Notes under the pieces: generated by a model | Told to the model about the DNA's origin: nothing | The model's input: the letters and a program-made list of their open reading frames with translations, nothing else | Database searches by the model: none | Source of the DNA: Methanobrevibacter sp. | GTDB taxonomy: Archaea > Methanobacteriota > Methanobacteria > Methanobacteriales > Methanobacteriaceae | DNA length: 8,344 bases | NCBI GenBank assembly: GCA_031289975.1 | Contig: JAITOM010000229.1 | Location: 1 to 8,344, forward strand | Direction: 5' to 3' | Program-made: the position numbers and the translations under genes | Shown here: in pieces, positions 1 to 5,666 of the stretch | Layout of the letters: every line of letters starts with the position of its first letter | How positions within the stretch are numbered: position 1 is the first letter of the stretch

Positions 1-160
1 TATTAAAATATATTTATTCAAAATTATTTATATTAATTAAAATAAATTTATATTATTTAAAATTTAAAATTATAGATTTTTATAAATTAATATTTGAAAT
101 TAAATAATTTAATAAAAAAATTATCATCCAAAATTTAAGAACTTTTCCAAAATGACTATA
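1..160 (+). repeat. Dispersed AT-rich repeat, copy R1
   Basis: This is one of four long copies of a repeat family in the window; the others are 4194-4365, 4571-4705 and, inverted, 8194-8344. The copy starts at base 1 with TATTAAAATATATTTATT, as does the copy at 4194. It continues through shared blocks such as ATTAATTAAAATAAATTTAT, AAATTAAATAATTTAATAAA and TTATCATCCAAAATTTAAG, and ends with the sharpest block, AACTTTTCCAAAATGACTAT. Compared with the 4194 copy it lacks about 11 bp near base 25. It contains no open frame. The family is not one I recognise. Confidence 0.85.
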
Positions 161-167
161 AAAAGAA

Positions 168-206
168 TTATTATTCAAAATTTAAGAACTTTTCCATAAT
201 GACTAT
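168..206 (+). repeat. Partial repeat copy R2 (end module only)
   Basis: This stretch repeats only the last 38 or so bases of R1, in the same orientation and offset by 47 bp. The shared block is ATTCAAAATTTAAGAACTTT followed by TCCATAATGACTAT. None of the upstream part of the long repeat is present, so the end module can occur without the rest. A short inverted repeat, GACTAT at 201-206 with ATAGTC at 222-227, joins it to the tandem repeat that follows. Confidence 0.85.
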
Positions 207-215
207 TAGCTATAA

Positions 216-251
216 TTTATTATAGTCTTTTGTTTTATTATAGTCTTTTGT
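216..251. repeat. Perfect 18-bp tandem repeat, two units
   Basis: The unit TTTATTATAGTCTTTTGT occurs twice with no gap, at 216-233 and 234-251, without a mismatch. It lies directly downstream of repeat module R2, and its ATAGTC is complementary to the GACTAT that ends that module. From here to the DUF2085 gene (252-406) I see only AT-rich sequence, with one 12-bp palindrome, TGTTTATAAACA, at 369-380 near the 3' end of that gene. Confidence 0.9.
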
Positions 252-406
252 AAAATTATTTTATTTATATATTAATTTTATAAAATTCAACACTCATGAT
301 ACTATATCAATGCAAAAGTTTTCTAATAATTAAATTAGTTATGAAATTAAGTATTTACATGAGCGAAGTGTTTATAAACATAATTAACTATTTAATAATT
401 CTTTAA

Positions 407-751
407 TTAAAAATTAATGAAATTTATAAAGTGTACTGAATTAAAAATATTGAAAAGTAAAATATCTACACCAATTCCTCCAAGTATTCCTGTTATTAAT
501 CGTAGCATATTATTACTTTCTCTTAATTTAAAAAATTGTGTAACTCCATCAAATATCATAGGTAGTAATAATAAAATAGCTATTAGCTTCGAATAAAAAT
601 TGTATTGAAAGTGTAGTAATATTGAAAATATAGGATACAACAATATTGCAAGATAAAATCCCGTACATCTTGCACAAACTGGAAAATAAGAATCTTTTAT
701 TTTAATTGTTCTTTTTTTATTCCTATGACATACAAATTTCATTAAATCCAT
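407..751 (-). CDS. DUF2085 family small membrane protein
   Basis: The 114-residue product resembles the DUF2085 family, small integral membrane proteins common in methanogens and some bacteria, with no established function. Visible family features are CHR at residues 8-10, the CARCTGFY block at 26-33 with its Cys-x-x-Cys, DGVTQ at 68-72 and a conserved-looking RxxTGxxGG at 84-92. The cysteines suggest metal binding or redox chemistry at the membrane face, which is inference. Hydrophobic segments lie at about 31-48, 55-72 and 86-108. The ATG at 751 follows a GAGGAT ribosome binding site at good spacing, so it is preferred to the ATG at 742. The gene lies downstream of the other minus-strand membrane protein gene, 105 bp away, and could be cotranscribed with it. 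The family call is fairly sure; the function is unknown. Confidence 0.8.
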   Translation of the reverse strand: MDLMKFVCHRNKKRTIKIKDSYFPVCARCTGFYLAILLYPIFSILLHFQYNFYSKLIAILLLLPMIFDGVTQFFKLRESNNMLRLITGILGGIGVDILLFNIFNSVHFINFINF

Positions 752-856
752 GATCTAATCCTCAAAAATTATTTAGCTATTTATAGATAGTAATATGATT
801 ATAATACTCTGTATTTGCAATAATCTAATTCTTAACCAATATCTCTTAACAATATT

Positions 857-1288
857 TCAAATTTCATCTTTTTTATTTATAATTCCCCAATAAATTAAAG
901 CGCCCAACAAATAAATTAAAATATCTAAATAATCACAAACACTTGATGGTTTAATAAATATTGCTAAATATTCCCAAACAATACCTATTACTATGATTAT
1001 TAAAATAAATAAACTTAACGATTTTATTTCATACTCCAAAAATAAATAAAATACTGAATTAATGTATGCTAAGATTATAATCGCAGCCAATAAATCATTG
1101 AAGTATCCATTGAAAAAATATTCAATATTACTAAAATGTATATTCTTGATAAATACAATATTAAAAATAGCTAAAATTATAGAAAATAGGATTATTTTGA
1201 TATTGAATCTTATAAATGAACTTCTAAATCTTATTTTTAAAATATTCCAATTTAATCTAATACTAACTCTCCACAGACAGATATTTTC
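857..1288 (-). CDS. Unrecognised membrane protein, 5' end broken or unresolved
   Basis: A frame of 143 codons is open from a TGA at 1289-1291 to the stop at 857. The first usable start codon in it is a TTG at 1090, which would give only 77 residues. The sequence upstream of that TTG still looks protein-like: a basic amphipathic start, then a hydrophobic segment, then a stretch ending NGYFNDLLAA that runs smoothly into the rest. Later features are IVWEYLA, a YLDILIYLLGALIYW segment and three or four likely membrane spans. An ATG at 1301 in another frame reads MVLLRKYLSVES and then stops. A one-base change between about 1288 and 1263 would join it to the long frame. I therefore suspect a frameshift, real or a sequencing error, and not a 77-residue protein. 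I cannot assign a family. Transcription diverges from csl4. Confidence 0.55.
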   Translation of the reverse strand, partial: ENICLWRVSIRLNWNILKIRFRSSFIRFNIKIILFSIILAIFNIVFIKNIHFSNIEYFFNGYFNDLLAAIIILAYINSVFYLFLEYEIKSLSLFILIIIVIGIVWEYLAIFIKPSSVCDYLDILIYLLGALIYWGIINKKDEI

Positions 1289-1356
1289 TCAATAAAACCA
1301 TTAAATTAATATTATAACTATTCGGTCATAGACTATAAATAATTTTAAATCAATAT

Positions 1357-1379
1357 TTATAAAATCTATGATTTTATAA
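1357..1379. promoter_or_regulatory. Perfect inverted repeat between divergent genes
   Basis: TTATAAAATC at 1357-1366 and GATTTTATAA at 1370-1379 form 10-bp arms around the three bases TAT. The site lies between the minus-strand membrane protein gene and csl4. Each arm reads as a TATA-like box on its own strand. On the minus strand it sits about 70 bp before the ATG at 1301, a reasonable promoter distance. On the plus strand it is over 200 bp from csl4, too far to be its only promoter. It could equally be a dimeric regulator site. The function is inference. Confidence 0.4.
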
Positions 1380-1440
1380 GTCAGAAAATTTTTAATTTTC
1401 GTTATTTTTTAATAATATTTATTTTTAAAAAAGTTATTTA

Positions 1441-1466
1441 TTAAGAACTTTATCAAAACCATTATA
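1441..1466 (+). repeat. Diverged copy of the repeat end module upstream of csl4
   Basis: TTAAGAACTTTATCAAAACC followed by ATTATA matches the end block of R1, R2 and R3 (TTAAGAACTTTTCCAAAATG followed by ACTATA) at most positions, with the TATA-like end in the same place. The rest of the long repeat is not visible here. It lies about 135 bp before the csl4 start, and TATATAATA follows directly. In such AT-rich DNA the match could be partly chance, but TTAAGAACTTT is shared exactly. Confidence 0.5.
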
Positions 1467-1521
1467 TAATAAAAAAAGTAAATATAAAAATTTTTAATTA
1501 ATTTTATAACCATAATGTTTA

Positions 1522-1529
1522 TTTAAATA
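1522..1529 (+). promoter_or_regulatory. Candidate TATA box for the csl4 cluster
   Basis: TTTAAATA fits the archaeal box A consensus and lies 72 bp before the csl4 ATG, predicting transcription start near 1550 and a leader of about 50 bases. Other TATA-like stretches occur at 1462-1470 and 1481-1490, so the choice is weak. Confidence 0.3.
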
Positions 1530-1600
1530 CATACCTAAAAAATTTCTTTTTACAAATAAAAATAATAATTATTTAAATTTTTCTTACTGGATGTGAAACT

Positions 1601-2164
1601 ATGAATATGGAACAGGGAGATTTTGTAATGCCTGGTGATGTTATTGGAGTTAGTGAACAATTTTTGCCTGGGAATTGGACTTATGAAGATGAAGGACATA
1701 TTAAAGCAGCAGTCATTGGAAATGTTTCTATTAATCAGCGTAAAATAGCTATTGTTCCAAAAACAACGACTCCTTTACTTTTAAAAGTTGGAGATACTAT
1801 TGTTGGGCAAATAACTGACATCAAAGGTCAAAGAGCTATGGTTGATATTCAAGCATCAATTGATTCTGGAAGAGAATTAGCATTACCCTATTCTGGTGCA
1901 ATACATATATCCCAAGTGAAAAATGGCTATTTAGAACTATTAACTGATGCTTTTAGAATTGGAGATATCATTGAAGGAAAAGTAATGAAAATTATGGGTG
2001 ACAACATAGATATAAATACTGAAGATCCAGAACATGGTGTTTTAAAAGCTATGTGTTCTCGTTGCAGAAAGTTTATGGTTCCAACAGAAGAGGATAATGT
2101 TCTTTACTGTGAACCATGCAATAGAAAAGAGAAAAGAAAAATTTCTTTAAATTATGATAATTAA
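1601..2164 (+). CDS. csl4: Exosome RNA-binding subunit Csl4
   Basis: This is a 187-residue archaeal Csl4, one of the S1-domain cap proteins of the RNA exosome, which binds RNA substrates and feeds them to the Rrp41/Rrp42 core for 3'-5' decay. The N-terminal domain starts GDFVMPGDVIG at 6-16. An S1-type RNA-binding domain covers about 62-140, with the VGDTIVGQITDI strand near its start and a GDIIEGKVMKI strand late in it. A C-terminal zinc ribbon is visible as C152-x2-C155 and C170-x2-C173. The length fits the family. The ATG at 1601 follows GGATGTGA at 1589-1596, a good match to the methanogen anti-Shine-Dalgarno; an ATG two codons further in is less well placed. The gene is 19 bp from rpoL, a neighbourhood known in other methanogens, and the two are probably cotranscribed. 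Confidence 0.93.
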   Translation: MNMEQGDFVMPGDVIGVSEQFLPGNWTYEDEGHIKAAVIGNVSINQRKIAIVPKTTTPLLLKVGDTIVGQITDIKGQRAMVDIQASIDSGRELALPYSGAIHISQVKNGYLELLTDAFRIGDIIEGKVMKIMGDNIDINTEDPEHGVLKAMCSRCRKFMVPTEEDNVLYCEPCNRKEKRKISLNYDN

Positions 2165-2183
2165 GATTATTAGGGTGAATACA

Positions 2184-2465
2184 ATGGAAGATATTATAGT
2201 TAGAAAAGATATTAAGACTGAATTAGAAATAGATGTTCCTGGTGAATCTCATAGTATTTGTAATATTTTAAGAAAGTACTTAATGGAAAATGATGATGTA
2301 AAGTATGCTGTGTATTGTATAGATCATCCTCTTATTGGAAATCCAATAATAACAATTAAAGCAAATACTAAAAAATCACCAAAAAAATCTCTTTTAACAG
2401 CAGCTAAAAAAGTAAAAGATACGACTAATGAATTTAAGAAATTAATTGAATCAATTAAAGATTAA
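2184..2465 (+). CDS. rpoL: DNA-directed RNA polymerase subunit L
   Basis: The 93-residue product is archaeal Rpo11/RpoL, the counterpart of eukaryotic Rpb11. It dimerises with subunit D to form the assembly platform of RNA polymerase. Typical features are the ELEIDVPGESHSICNILRKYL stretch with its GE-H core, then VKYAVYCIDHPLIGNPIITI with the conserved HP. A lysine-rich helical C-terminus follows the P of KKSPKKSLL. An in-frame ATG at 2154 exists, but GGGTGA at 2173-2178 sits just before the ATG at 2184, and the family begins at about this point, so 2184 is chosen. The gene follows csl4 closely and precedes the Nudix gene by 64 bp, consistent with one operon for RNA synthesis and decay. Confidence 0.93.
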   Translation: MEDIIVRKDIKTELEIDVPGESHSICNILRKYLMENDDVKYAVYCIDHPLIGNPIITIKANTKKSPKKSLLTAAKKVKDTTNEFKKLIESIKD

Positions 2466-2529
2466 TTTAAATTATTTAACTTATATTTATTTTATTAATA
2501 TGAATTTTAATTAATTAACCTGTGATAAT

Positions 2530-2934
2530 TTGAATTATAAAAAACAGTCAATTACAACAGATATTTTTATAAGTAATGACAAAAATGAGTTTATTTTAAT
2601 TAAAAGGAAAAATAGTCCTTATAAAGATCACTGGGCACTACCAGGTGGTTACTTAAATTATGGTGAAACTGTTGAAAATGGAGCGATGCGTGAAGCCAAA
2701 GAAGAAACCAATATTGATGTTCAATTAAAAAAATTATTCAATGTTTATTCAAAAATGGATAGAGACCCAAGAGGTCACACAGTAACTATTGTATATTTAG
2801 CTAAAGGTGATTTTAAAAATTTAAAAGCAAACGATGATGCAAAGGATGCTAACATTTTTACAAAAAATGATTTATCATCATTAAATTTAGCTTTTGATCA
2901 TGAAATAATTTTAAATGATATTTTAAAGAAATAA
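2530..2934 (+). CDS. Nudix hydrolase, ADP-ribose pyrophosphatase-like
   Basis: A 134-residue Nudix protein that most resembles the archaeal ADP-ribose pyrophosphatases, which split ADP-ribose into AMP and ribose 5-phosphate. The Nudix box runs from G40 to I62: G40, E46, then R54-E55 and E58-E59, the metal-binding glutamates. The box glycine near the end is replaced by Asn61. After it comes RDPRGHT (78-84) followed by TIVYLA, a block I associate with the methanogen ADP-ribose enzyme. The start is TTG at 2530, placed just after GTGAT at 2522-2526; no ATG is available before the Nudix box except ones that would remove the first strand. The gene lies between rpoL and the TFS gene. The substrate is inference from the motif after the box. 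Confidence 0.85.
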   Translation: MNYKKQSITTDIFISNDKNEFILIKRKNSPYKDHWALPGGYLNYGETVENGAMREAKEETNIDVQLKKLFNVYSKMDRDPRGHTVTIVYLAKGDFKNLKANDDAKDANIFTKNDLSSLNLAFDHEIILNDILKK

Positions 2935-2999
2935 ATTTCTATCAAAAAAATTAATATTTGATAATTATAAATTAAATAAATTTAAATATGGGGAAAAAT

Positions 3000-3314
3000 A
3001 TGGATTTTTGTCCTAAATGTGGAGCAATGATGCTTCCTAATAATGATAAACTAAAGTGCAAGTGTGGATTTGAAAAGAATTTAAGCAATGAAAAAGCTTC
3101 ACAATATTCCGTATCTGAAAGGATTTCATCAAATAATAATGTTGTAATGCAAGGTGAGGAAATAGCTACTCTTCCAACTACTAACGAAATCTGTTCTAAA
3201 TGTGGTAACGATAAGGCATTTTGGTGGCTTAAGCAAACTCGTAGTGCTGATGAAGCTGAAACCAGATTTTTAAGATGTACTAAATGTAAACACACTTGGA
3301 GAGAATATGATTAA
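3000..3314 (+). CDS. tfs: Transcription factor S (TFIIS-like cleavage factor)
   Basis: This 104-residue protein is archaeal TFS, which rescues backtracked RNA polymerase by stimulating cleavage of the nascent RNA. The N-terminal zinc ribbon uses C4, C7, C20 and C22. The C-terminal TFIIS-type ribbon uses C65, C68, C93 and C96. The cleavage loop QTRSADEAETRF at 79-90 carries the essential acidic pair D84-E85, so the protein should be active and is not an inhibitory TFS variant. The length is exactly typical. An ATG at 2988 is in frame, but the family starts MxFCPKCG and the GGGG run at 2990-2993 can act as a ribosome binding site for the ATG at 3000, so the shorter form is chosen. It is likely in the same transcription unit as csl4 and rpoL. 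Confidence 0.95.
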   Translation: MDFCPKCGAMMLPNNDKLKCKCGFEKNLSNEKASQYSVSERISSNNNVVMQGEEIATLPTTNEICSKCGNDKAFWWLKQTRSADEAETRFLRCTKCKHTWREYD

Positions 3315-3339
3315 TTAAATTATTAAAATGTGGTATTAT

Positions 3340-3912
3340 ATGTCGAGTGATAAAAAATCTGCTAATTCAAATAAGGATTTTTCCAAATCTTTGGAATCTG
3401 ATTCTGATGAAAAAATTTTAAATGAAGCTGATCTTGATAAATATTATAAAGATAAATTGGAAGAGTTTGATGAATCTGATGAAACCCATCATTCAGATGA
3501 GAATATAGATATAGAAAGTGGTCATGAAATCTTTATCGCCGAAAAATTAAGTTCATTTTCAAAAAATGATATGGAAAAAAAGTATCCTATTATAGCTATT
3601 TTGGGAGTTGTACTTGGATTAATTTTAATTATAATTGCAGTTATCTTATTTTCAAAAATTTCTGAAAAAGTTGTAGACAATGTATCTTCTGAAGAAAGTG
3701 GAATATTTGATGTTTTAATAGGATTGGTTGGTTTTATTATTTTAGGATTATCTATTATCCGTTTATTTGCAAAAAATTATTTTTCTGGTTCTATTTTTAA
3801 ATCTTTAGATGATATTGATTCATTAAAACTTAATGAAAAAAAATTAAATTCCAAATCAAAAAAGAACAAAACAGGAAAAAATGAAGATACGAACAATGAT
3901 AAAACTTTTTAG
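3340..3912 (+). CDS. Unrecognised two-helix membrane protein with acidic N-terminus
   Basis: I do not recognise a family. With the ATG at 3340 the product has 190 residues. An ATG at 3328 would add four residues (MWYY) and cannot be excluded; a weak GTGGT lies between the two. Residues 1-80 are hydrophilic and rich in Asp, Glu and Ser. Two hydrophobic segments follow, about 82-105 and 122-144, with a short acidic loop between them. The tail from about 160 is lysine-rich and low in complexity. This suggests a small hairpin membrane protein with both long ends on the same side, probably the cytoplasm. It starts 25 bp after the TFS gene and is likely the last gene of that transcription unit, since a hairpin follows at once. 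No role can be deduced. Confidence 0.75.
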   Translation: MSSDKKSANSNKDFSKSLESDSDEKILNEADLDKYYKDKLEEFDESDETHHSDENIDIESGHEIFIAEKLSSFSKNDMEKKYPIIAILGVVLGLILIIIAVILFSKISEKVVDNVSSEESGIFDVLIGLVGFIILGLSIIRLFAKNYFSGSIFKSLDDIDSLKLNEKKLNSKSKKNKTGKNEDTNNDKTF

Positions 3913-3959
3913 ATGATGATATTGGGGGATGATTATTAATGCAATATCATCTAATTTTT
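3910..3959 (+). terminator. Hairpin and T run after the csl4-tfs cluster
   Basis: GATGATATTG at 3915-3924 pairs with CAATATCATC at 3942-3951. The stem extends to TAGAT...ATCTA if three bases (GAT) bulge out, and the loop of 17 bases holds a G run. The stem is followed by TAATTTTTA. It begins on the stop codon of the membrane protein gene and is the only strong stem in this part. Archaeal termination depends mainly on the T run, so the stem may instead protect the transcript end. Confidence 0.5.
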
Positions 3960-4193
3960 ATGGGATTAAACTGAACATTTGAGCAAACACTTTGATGAAA
4001 TTTAAAAAGCTTAATTTCACTTAAATCTCTAATAATTATACTTTTTTTATAAACAAAATATTATAAATAAAATAAACATATTATAAATATTATAATATAA
4101 AAATTTACTTAATTAATAAACTATCTTATCTTATAATTTAAGATTTTAATATTGATAAAGTTTTTAATAAATAATTTTTTTAAAAATAAATAT

Positions 4194-4365
4194 TATTAAA
4201 ATATATTTATTTAAAATATATTTATTTAAAATTAGTTATATTAATTAAAATAAATTTATACTAATTAAAATTTAAAATTATAAATTTTTATAAAGTAATA
4301 TTTAAAATTAAATAATTTAATAAAAAAATTATCATTCAAAATTTAAGAACTTTTCCAAAATGACT
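4194..4365 (+). repeat. Dispersed AT-rich repeat, copy R3
   Basis: The most complete copy in the window, in the same orientation as R1. It starts TATTAAAATATATTTATT, carries an extra internal ATATATTTATTTAAA duplication near 4201-4230, and ends ATTCAAAATTTAAGAACTTT then TCCAAAATGACT. Apart from the extra 11 or so bases near its start it aligns with R1 over its whole length with only scattered differences. It contains no coding frame. Confidence 0.85.
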
Positions 4366-4533
4366 TATACCATAAATATTAAATTTTTAATTAAAAAGAT
4401 TGTAAGTATTATTTTTAAAAATAAAAAGATAAAAATTATTATTTAAAAAATTAACTTAATATTAATTTAAAACTTTTAAACAGGTGAATAAATTCTCCTA
4501 AGTTGAAAATAAATTTTTAAAAATAAGATATTT

Positions 4534-4556
4534 AAAATAAATGATTAATTACAAAC
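4534..4556 (+). repeat. 23-bp direct repeat, left copy
   Basis: This stretch, with core AAATGATTAATTACAAAC, is identical to 8121-8143. Weaker similarity continues another 20 or so bases in both places (a T run, then ATATA-like sequence). The left copy sits 14 bp before repeat R4; the right copy sits about 50 bp before the inverted repeat R5. Confidence 0.75.
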
Positions 4557-4570
4557 ATTTTTTACATCAC

Positions 4571-4705
4571 TATATTTAAAATTTAGAATTATAGATTTTT
4601 AAAATTTAGAATTATAGATTTTCATAAAGTGATATTTAAAATTAAATAAATTAATAAAAAAAGGTTATCATTTTAAAATTTAAGAACTTTTCCATAATGA
4701 ATATA
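4571..4705 (+). repeat. Dispersed AT-rich repeat, copy R4 (left-truncated)
   Basis: This copy lacks the first 50 or so bases of R1 and R3. It contains a 22-bp block beginning AAAATTTAGAATTATAG that is duplicated in tandem at 4578-4599 and 4601-4622. The rest follows the family: ATATTTAAAATTAAATAA, a TTATCA block, then AAAATTTAAGAACTTTTCC and ATAATGAATATA. It ends about 100 bp before the DUF169 start, so its TATA-like end could influence that gene. Confidence 0.8.
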
Positions 4706-4748
4706 GCAAATACCAATAATAATTTATTTTATCAAACTTTTCATTAAA

Positions 4749-4785
4749 CTATAAATAAAGATAATTAAGGTAAAGATAATTAAGG
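4749..4785 (+). promoter_or_regulatory. TATA box and 15-bp tandem repeat before the DUF169 gene
   Basis: CTATAAATA at 4749-4757 is a good archaeal TATA box, 50 bp before the ATG, which predicts a leader of roughly 25-30 bases. Overlapping and following it, TAAAGATAATTAAGG occurs twice in exact tandem at 4756-4770 and 4771-4785. The repeat covers the predicted start of transcription. It could be a regulator site or a slippage duplication that altered promoter-to-gene spacing. Confidence 0.5.
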
Positions 4786-4806
4786 TATTTAAAGGAGGAA
4801 AAATTT

Positions 4807-5502
4807 ATGAACAAAGAGAATGGTATTTTAAAAGATAATGAATTTATAAGTCAGGAATTAAAAAATAATTTAGGATTGAATAACTCCCCAATAGCTATTA
4901 AACTTGTATTCTACAAGGAAGAAATACCTAAAGAATTTGAAAGAAGAGATAGAAAAGCAAGACATTGTGAAATGGTGAAAGAAGCATCACTTGGTAAAAA
5001 GTTCTATGCAATATCTGAAGATCAAAGTTGTAAAGGTGGTTCAGCAGTTTTAGGATTAGATGATATTCCAATAAAAATTGAAACTGGTGAATTTTATTAT
5101 AAATTAGGTAGATTTAAAACTGTAGGTTCTGGAAAAAGAACTATGGATAGAGTACCTAAAATTGACTCTAAAATCTTTGCAATATTATACTCTCCACTCG
5201 AATTAGCAAATTTCCAAGCAGATATAATCATCATGATTACTAACCCAAAACAAGCCATGTTAGTTTCTCAAGCTATTGTTTATACTTTAGGCGGTAGGAT
5301 TGAAGCTAATTTTGCAGGAATTCAGTCTGTTTGTGGTGATGCAGTGGCAGGACCATATACAACAAAAAATCCTAATATTACTTTGGCATGTTCTGGTTCA
5401 AGAAAATTTGCAGAGTTTAATGATAGTGAATTAATTATAGGTTTAAATGGTGAAAATATTGGTTGTAATGTTACAGCTTTAAATCTAATGAAAAAAGATT
5501 AA
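4807..5502 (+). CDS. DUF169 family protein
   Basis: The 231-residue product matches the DUF169 family (COG2043), found mainly in methanogens and some anaerobic bacteria and not functionally characterised. Features are NSPIAIKLVF at 26-35 near the N-terminus, CEM at 54, CKGG at 75-78 followed by GLDD, the central GRFKTVGSGKRTMDRVP stretch, SPL, and the C-terminal CGD at 176 and ACSGSRKFAEF at 195. Five cysteines (54, 75, 176, 195, 220) recall a metal or Fe-S site, which is only inference. No signal peptide or membrane span is seen, so it should be cytoplasmic. The ribosome binding site AAAGGAGG at 4791-4798 is the strongest in the window, suggesting high expression. It has its own promoter. 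The arsA genes begin 164 bp further on and probably have a separate promoter. Confidence 0.85.
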   Translation: MNKENGILKDNEFISQELKNNLGLNNSPIAIKLVFYKEEIPKEFERRDRKARHCEMVKEASLGKKFYAISEDQSCKGGSAVLGLDDIPIKIETGEFYYKLGRFKTVGSGKRTMDRVPKIDSKIFAILYSPLELANFQADIIIMITNPKQAMLVSQAIVYTLGGRIEANFAGIQSVCGDAVAGPYTTKNPNITLACSGSRKFAEFNDSELIIGLNGENIGCNVTALNLMKKD

Positions 5503-5527
5503 ATAAATAATATAATAAATAACTTAT

Positions 5528-5623
5528 ATCATGCTTTAAAAGTTAATCATGTTTTAAAAATTATATATTTTGGGAAAAATTATATATTTTAGGAATCTTA
5601 ATTAAAGATAATCATGATTTTAT
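5528..5623 (+). promoter_or_regulatory. Promoter region of the first arsA gene with repeated elements
   Basis: Two identical TATA-type boxes, TTATATATTTT at 5561-5571 and 5580-5590, lie 19 bp apart, each preceded by an A run that can serve as BRE. ATCATGCTTTAAAA (5528-5541), ATCATGTTTTAAAA (5546-5559) and ATCATGATTTTAT (5611-5623) form three direct repeats around them. The arrangement looks like a doubled promoter with possible regulator sites both upstream and downstream. No known archaeal operator comes to mind, so regulation is inference. Confidence 0.45.
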
Positions 5624-5666
5624 GGATAATGTAAATCCATATAAAAATATATTGTAGGTGAAAAGT

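Larger units (their letters stand above)
3960..4806. other. Gene-free AT-rich region carrying repeats R3 and R4
   Basis: About 850 bp without a coding frame I would accept. It holds repeat copies R3 and R4, a 23-bp direct repeat shared with the right end of the window, and the DUF169 promoter area. Around 4050-4110 there is simple ATATTATAAATA-type sequence. At 4476-4487 TTTAAACAGGTGAA resembles the leader of the second arsA gene (TTTAAACAGGCGAA), but no start codon follows, so it could be an orphan ribosome binding site from a lost gene. The rest is featureless to me. Confidence 0.6.

Noticed and set aside
1..251. Possible CRISPR array from the repeated modules
   Set aside because: The copies are too long and too variable, spacing is irregular, there is no set of unique equal-length spacers, and no cas gene is present.
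1062..1295. Plus-strand 77-codon open frame
   Set aside because: It lies antisense to the minus-strand membrane protein frame, has low-complexity composition, and no ribosome binding site precedes it. The minus-strand reading looks more like a real protein.
2972..3295. Minus-strand 107-codon open frame
   Set aside because: It is the complement of the TFS gene, whose zinc ribbons and DE motif are clear.
4474..4500. Small gene starting after AGGTGA near 4483
   Set aside because: The only start codon there, a GTG, meets a stop after five codons; no ATG follows at a suitable distance.
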